DNA of 35,662 nt from Hydrogenothermus sp964516095 (lineage in GTDB: Bacteria; Aquificota; Aquificia; Aquificales; Hydrogenothermaceae), in contig CAZEYS010000009.1 in the NCBI GenBank assembly GCA_964516095.1, forward strand, positions 1-35,662, given 5' to 3'. The notes beneath the pieces are model-generated. The model did no database searches and had not been told where the DNA came from. It saw only the letters and a program-made list of their open reading frames with translations. Both the position numbers and the translations under genes were made by a program. Positions 32,366-35,662 of this stretch are shown here, in pieces (the stretch's first letter is position 1; the number at the start of each line of letters is the position of its first letter).

Positions 32366-33442
32366 TTATAAGAATCTTTTTGGTGAAAATTTATCTATAT
32401 AGGGACTTTTCTTTTTAGCATATATATATTCAGAAATAATTTTTGCTGTTATTGGGGTGAGTAGTATGCCGTTTCTATGATGTCCTGTTGCATATATTAA
32501 ATTTTTAATATTAGCCTCTCCTAAAACTGGCAGTTCATCGTCTGTAGCAGGTCTATAACCATACCATAGTTCTTGGATATTGTTATTTTGAAGATGAGGA
32601 ATTGTATGAATTACACCGTCAAGTAGAGATTTTATTCCTTTTACAGTATTTCCATCTTTAAATCCTACCTTTTCTTGGGTTGCTCCTATTACTAACCTGC
32701 TGTAATTTTTCCTAGGTATAAGGTAGGCTTTAGAACTATACAAAACTCTGTTTATATCTTTTCTATCTATATCAATACCAACCATTTCTCCTTTCACTGG
32801 AAACACAGGAACGTTAAAACTACTACTCCATGCACCGGCTGATACCACACAAAAATCTCCTTCTATTATTCTGTCCTCTGTTTTAACAGCTTTAAATATG
32901 CCATTTTCCTCTAAAATTTCTTTCGCAGGTTCAAACTCATATACCTTTCCATACCTTTTTACAAACTCTTCTAAAGCAACTACAAGTTTTCTATTGTCAA
33001 CCTGAGCATCATCTGGATATAAAGCACCTCCAATAACTTCGTCACTTATATTTACCTGTTTTTTTATCTCATCTCTGTCAAGCCAATAAGCTTTTAGTCC
33101 AAGTTTATTAAATCGTTTTACATCATTTTTTATTTTAGTGGCTTCCTCTTCTGAAAATGCAAGTTTTAGAATACCACACTGCCAGTATCCAGTTTCTAAG
33201 CCTGTTTTTTCTTCTATTTCCTTTATAAAAGAGGGAAATAATGCTCTACTTTCAAGACACATGTTTAAAAATTCTCCCTCAGGTAAACCTTCAGCTTGAG
33301 GAGCTATCATTCCACCAGCTACCCACGAAGCTCCTCTACCAACTCTTGATTTTTCTAAGATAGTTACATCTACACCAAGATTTATAAGTCTAAAAGCTAT
33401 TGAAAGACCAATTACTCCACCACCAACGATGATTACATTCAT
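32366..33442 (-). CDS. thiO: Glycine oxidase ThiO
   Basis: FAD-dependent amine oxidase (DAO family) that makes dehydroglycine for the thiazole ring of thiamine. The N-terminal dinucleotide motif is VIIVGGGVIGLSIAFRLINLG. GASWVAGGMIAPQAEG is characteristic of ThiO. GYRPATDDELPVLG and ATGHHRNGILLTPITAKI are the C-terminal flavin motifs. 358 residues. No thiG or thiS lies nearby. AGGATAG lies about eight bases before the ATG. A proline or sarcosine oxidase is less likely given these motifs. Confidence 0.85.
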   Translation of the reverse strand: MNVIIVGGGVIGLSIAFRLINLGVDVTILEKSRVGRGASWVAGGMIAPQAEGLPEGEFLNMCLESRALFPSFIKEIEEKTGLETGYWQCGILKLAFSEEEATKIKNDVKRFNKLGLKAYWLDRDEIKKQVNISDEVIGGALYPDDAQVDNRKLVVALEEFVKRYGKVYEFEPAKEILEENGIFKAVKTEDRIIEGDFCVVSAGAWSSSFNVPVFPVKGEMVGIDIDRKDINRVLYSSKAYLIPRKNYSRLVIGATQEKVGFKDGNTVKGIKSLLDGVIHTIPHLQNNNIQELWYGYRPATDDELPVLGEANIKNLIYATGHHRNGILLTPITAKIISEYIYAKKKSPYIDKFSPKRFL

Positions 33443-33488
33443 TGTAAACTATCCTGAAAGAGTTAATTTTAAGTCTAATTATATACCA

Positions 33489-34256
33489 TTAGATTAGTAG
33501 TTTCATATTATCTTCAGCAGGTATTACAGGAACTGATGTTTCACTGAATATCCATTTTGCTATTTTTTTGGGATTTGCCTTTAAAATATCTACACTGAAG
33601 TGGGTAATAACGGCTTTTTTAGGTTTTAAAACCTTAATCATTTCTATTACATCTTGTGCAGAGAGATGGTCTATGTTAGGTTTTGGTTTGACAAATGTTG
33701 TGTTAAATATCATTAAATCTGCATTTGGAGGGTAACCTGTAAGCATGTCTTCATAAAATTTTCCACAGGGTACATAAACTATCTTTTTTTCTTCTGTTTC
33801 AAATGAAAGACCGTAAGTTTCTGCTCCTCTGTGTATATGTTTTATATGTGCTTTTATTGAGATATTTTTATATTTTACTTCAAGGCCTTGTTCTGTATAA
33901 ATAAATTTTTTTATACCTTTTTTTAAGTACTTTAAGATTACTGGGTCTTCGCCTTCTATGGCATCTTTAGGGGCTATTAAAAGGTCTTTTTTGTTTTTTG
34001 TACTTTCTGTTGCAGATTCCAAAACAGAATTTATATCAGCAACGTGGTCTAAGTGCCTGTGAGACAAAACGAAAATATCTATATCTTTAGGGTCTAAATT
34101 GTTTTCAAATATTCTTATAAGACTACCTGGTCCAGGGTCAACCAGTATATTTGTATTTTTTAGGTGTATCCACATCCCACCAGACTGTCTTAATTGGCGA
34201 AATACAACAACTCTACCACCACCTGTACCTAAAAACTTTATCCAATCATTTAACAT
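33489..34256 (-). CDS. Metallo-beta-lactamase-fold hydrolase
   Basis: 255 residues with the MBL-fold metal motif SHRHLDHVAD (HxHxDH), preceded by the usual GTGGGRVV and ILVDPGPGSLI strand-turn segments, and with a late ITHFS histidine that would be the last ligand. GTGGG and PGSLI resemble RNase Z-like or PqqB-like relatives, but the tRNA exosite is not seen. The substrate is unknown. It overlaps the SDR gene by seven bases (ATG inside TTATGTTAA), and GGTGGAAG lies upstream. Confidence 0.82.
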   Translation of the reverse strand: MLNDWIKFLGTGGGRVVVFRQLRQSGGMWIHLKNTNILVDPGPGSLIRIFENNLDPKDIDIFVLSHRHLDHVADINSVLESATESTKNKKDLLIAPKDAIEGEDPVILKYLKKGIKKFIYTEQGLEVKYKNISIKAHIKHIHRGAETYGLSFETEEKKIVYVPCGKFYEDMLTGYPPNADLMIFNTTFVKPKPNIDHLSAQDVIEMIKVLKPKKAVITHFSVDILKANPKKIAKWIFSETSVPVIPAEDNMKLLI

Positions 34257-34978
34257 AAAAGTCTTCCACCTTCTACAGGTATAAATGCACCAGTTGTAAA
34301 ATCTGTTTCTACAAGATATTTTACGGCTTTATAAATTTCAATCTCTCCTGCCCATTTTTTCAAAAGTGTCTTTTTTAGTGGTTTTTCAAGGTCTTCTAAA
34401 TCATCTGGTGGTATTATAGGACCCGGTAAAACTGCATTCACAAGTACATGAGGAGAAAGCTCTTTTGCAAGTGCCCGTGTGAGGGTTAATAGTGCTCCTT
34501 TAGAGATAATATAAGGCGTGAAGTTTCTATAAGGTCTTAGAGGGGAGTAATCTGCTATATTTACAATTCGACCTTGCTTATTTTCATACATATGTTTTCC
34601 TATGATTTTGGAGAGTATAAAAGGAGCTTTTACGTGAATTTTATAAAACTTATCCAAATCTATCTCATTTTTTTCATCAAATAAAGGTGTAGAATAGTAA
34701 ATTGAAGCATTATTTATAAGCACATCTATACTACCAAATGCTTCCAGTGCCTGATAAGCAAGTTTTTTAGCTTCCTCCTCATCTTCTAAATTAGCTTTCA
34801 ATAGCTTGCATTTTACCCCTTTACTCTTTATACTTTCACAAACCTTTAATGCTTCATCTTTGGATGAGTTGTAGTGAACTACAATGTTTGCTCCTTCTTC
34901 TGCAAATTTTAAAGCTAAAAACTTGCCTATCCTTTTTGAGCTTCCAGTTATAAGTAGATTTTTGTTTTTTATATCCAA
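34250..34978 (-). CDS. Short-chain dehydrogenase/reductase, pteridine reductase/FolM- or FabG-like
   Basis: 242-residue classical SDR. Cofactor loop TGSSKRIGKFLALKFAEEGA; the RIG following the glycine motif (TGxxxRIG) is typical of pteridine reductase/FolM members and NADPH use. VLINNASIYYSTP, then the catalytic Tyr-x3-Lys in FTPYIISKGALLTLTRA, and a C-terminal PVEGGRLLC. Specific substrate is not provable from sequence; FabG-like reductases share most motifs. The start is TTG at 34978, with AGAGAG just upstream formed by the end of the chemoreceptor gene. Confidence 0.8.
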   Translation of the reverse strand: MDIKNKNLLITGSSKRIGKFLALKFAEEGANIVVHYNSSKDEALKVCESIKSKGVKCKLLKANLEDEEEAKKLAYQALEAFGSIDVLINNASIYYSTPLFDEKNEIDLDKFYKIHVKAPFILSKIIGKHMYENKQGRIVNIADYSPLRPYRNFTPYIISKGALLTLTRALAKELSPHVLVNAVLPGPIIPPDDLEDLEKPLKKTLLKKWAGEIEIYKAVKYLVETDFTTGAFIPVEGGRLLC

Positions 34979-34981
34979 TTT

Positions 34982-35662
34982 TTACTCTCTAGCTTCTCTT
35001 TTTTCTTTCAGTATTCTGTCAAGTTCCTTTTTGATAGCTTCTTCTAATATTTCAAATCCTGTTTTACTTGAATATTCCATATCTTTTAGCCATTCAATAA
35101 TCTTTTCATCGATAATTCCTTCATCAACTGCCCTTTCTATTATCATGCGAGCTTTTTCGTGGACGTTTTTATGATGTTTTGCAATTTCTTCAATAATACC
35201 TTTATCTTTTAATAAGCTCACAAGCTCAGATGTAAACCACTTCCCAAAGTTACATTCGGTTTCAGGAATAATCTCTTCTTTTTTATTAAAGGCTATAGCT
35301 TCATAGGCTTTTAATTTTAGTAAAATGTGGTCTATTTTACCAACTACTACTCTTAATAGGTATAGAACCTCTTCTGTATTCTCGTCAATGTTTTCAGCAT
35401 TTTCTACAATTTTTTCAAACTCTTTACCGAGAGATTTTAAGGTATTAGCATCTTCTTCCAGTTTTAAAACAAAAGTGTCAGATATTCTATCTATTTCTTG
35501 AGCTTCTTCCTTTAGTTTCTCTATACTCCCGGCAACCTCTTCTGTTGCTTTTCTTGTTCTTTCAGCAAGGTTTCTTACTTCATCTGCAACAACAGCAAAT
35601 CCTTTTCCATGTTCTCCAGCTCTTGCTGCTTCTATTGCTGCATTAAGGGCAAGCAGGTTAGT
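34982..35662 (-). CDS. Methyl-accepting chemotaxis protein with C-terminal CZB zinc-binding domain, N-terminal part beyond window
   Basis: 226 residues are visible; the 5' part is cut by the window edge. It opens in the conserved signalling tip, TNLLALNAAIEAARAGEHGK followed by GFAVVADEVRNLAERTRKAT, which contacts CheA/CheW. A coiled coil follows (about 45-95), then a CZB domain: DHILLKLKAYEAI, ECNFGKWF and HHKNVHEKARMIIE give the three-histidine, one-cysteine zinc site. CZB domains sense zinc or redox/hypochlorous signals. Placed after the tip on one protein, it suggests a soluble or short-membrane receptor, but the sensor end is not visible. It ends three bases before the SDR start. Confidence 0.9.
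   Translation of the reverse strand, partial: TNLLALNAAIEAARAGEHGKGFAVVADEVRNLAERTRKATEEVAGSIEKLKEEAQEIDRISDTFVLKLEEDANTLKSLGKEFEKIVENAENIDENTEEVLYLLRVVVGKIDHILLKLKAYEAIAFNKKEEIIPETECNFGKWFTSELVSLLKDKGIIEEIAKHHKNVHEKARMIIERAVDEGIIDEKIIEWLKDMEYSSKTGFEILEEAIKKELDRILKEKREARE

Noticed and set aside
33478..33483. Minus-strand TATAAT upstream of thiO as a promoter
   Set aside because: No -35 element or extended -10 motif; too weak to list in an AT-rich gap.
35222..35662. Treating 34982-35221 as a separate small gene starting at an internal GTG
   Set aside because: The same frame stays open to the window edge and encodes the chemoreceptor tip and first half of the CZB domain, so it is one truncated gene.

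Overview
The window looks like a chromosomal segment of an AT-rich thermophilic bacterium of the Aquificota, most probably the family Hydrogenothermaceae (Sulfurihydrogenibium-like). This is an inference from the low GC, lysine/isoleucine/glutamate-rich proteins, a branched-polyamine synthase typical of thermophiles, a biotin-dependent carboxyltransferase and acetyl-CoA synthetase of the kind used around a reductive TCA cycle, and tightly overlapping genes with many TTG starts. No insertion sequence, phage gene, CRISPR array or plasmid function was seen. It reads as dense core genome, and no stretch over 300 bases lacks a gene (the longest gap, 848-1067, is promoters ahead of a tRNA).

Layout. 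1-847 (minus) is the start of bpsA (branched polyamine synthase), cut by the window edge. tRNA-Phe (1068-1143, plus) follows, then folK (minus), an L,D-transpeptidase (plus) and a small coiled-coil lipoprotein (minus). From 16033 down to 3446 there is an almost gapless minus-strand run of fifteen genes: leuD, a universal stress protein, a TPR protein, a LolB/DUF4292-like lipoprotein, trpF, a CDP-alcohol phosphatidyltransferase, pterin carbinolamine dehydratase, hpt, leuA, a class II-type cytochrome c, cimA, a SPOUT RNA methyltransferase, mraY, rimO and a DUF3817 membrane protein. Upstream lies a DUF3015-DUF4105 envelope pair (minus).

18484-20357 (plus) holds speD, then a compact iron-based operon: hemerythrin, HHE-domain protein and an Rrf2 regulator with three cysteines. 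20376-22214 (minus) is a biotin carboxyltransferase (PycB/CfiA type). It diverges from a cell-wall and division cluster (plus): ftsW-murG-murB-ddl-ftsQ-ftsA-ftsZ, followed by the phospholipid genes pgsA and plsY. The convergent gap 30320-30445 contains a GC-rich segment that folds well and is the best candidate for an undescribed structured RNA. The right end (minus) carries acs, thiO, a metallo-beta-lactamase-fold hydrolase, an SDR reductase and the C-terminal part of a chemoreceptor ending in a zinc-binding CZB domain.

Functionally, mraY, murG, murB, ddl, ftsW, ftsQ, ftsA, ftsZ and the L,D-transpeptidase build and remodel the wall. pgsA, plsY and the second CDP-alcohol transferase make phospholipids. 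leuA, leuD and cimA feed leucine and isoleucine synthesis. speD and bpsA supply and use decarboxylated SAM for branched polyamines. The unusual points are the probable RNA, a changed metal ligand in the carboxyltransferase, a cytochrome c wedged between leuA and cimA, and a symmetrical divergent promoter ahead of the division cluster.
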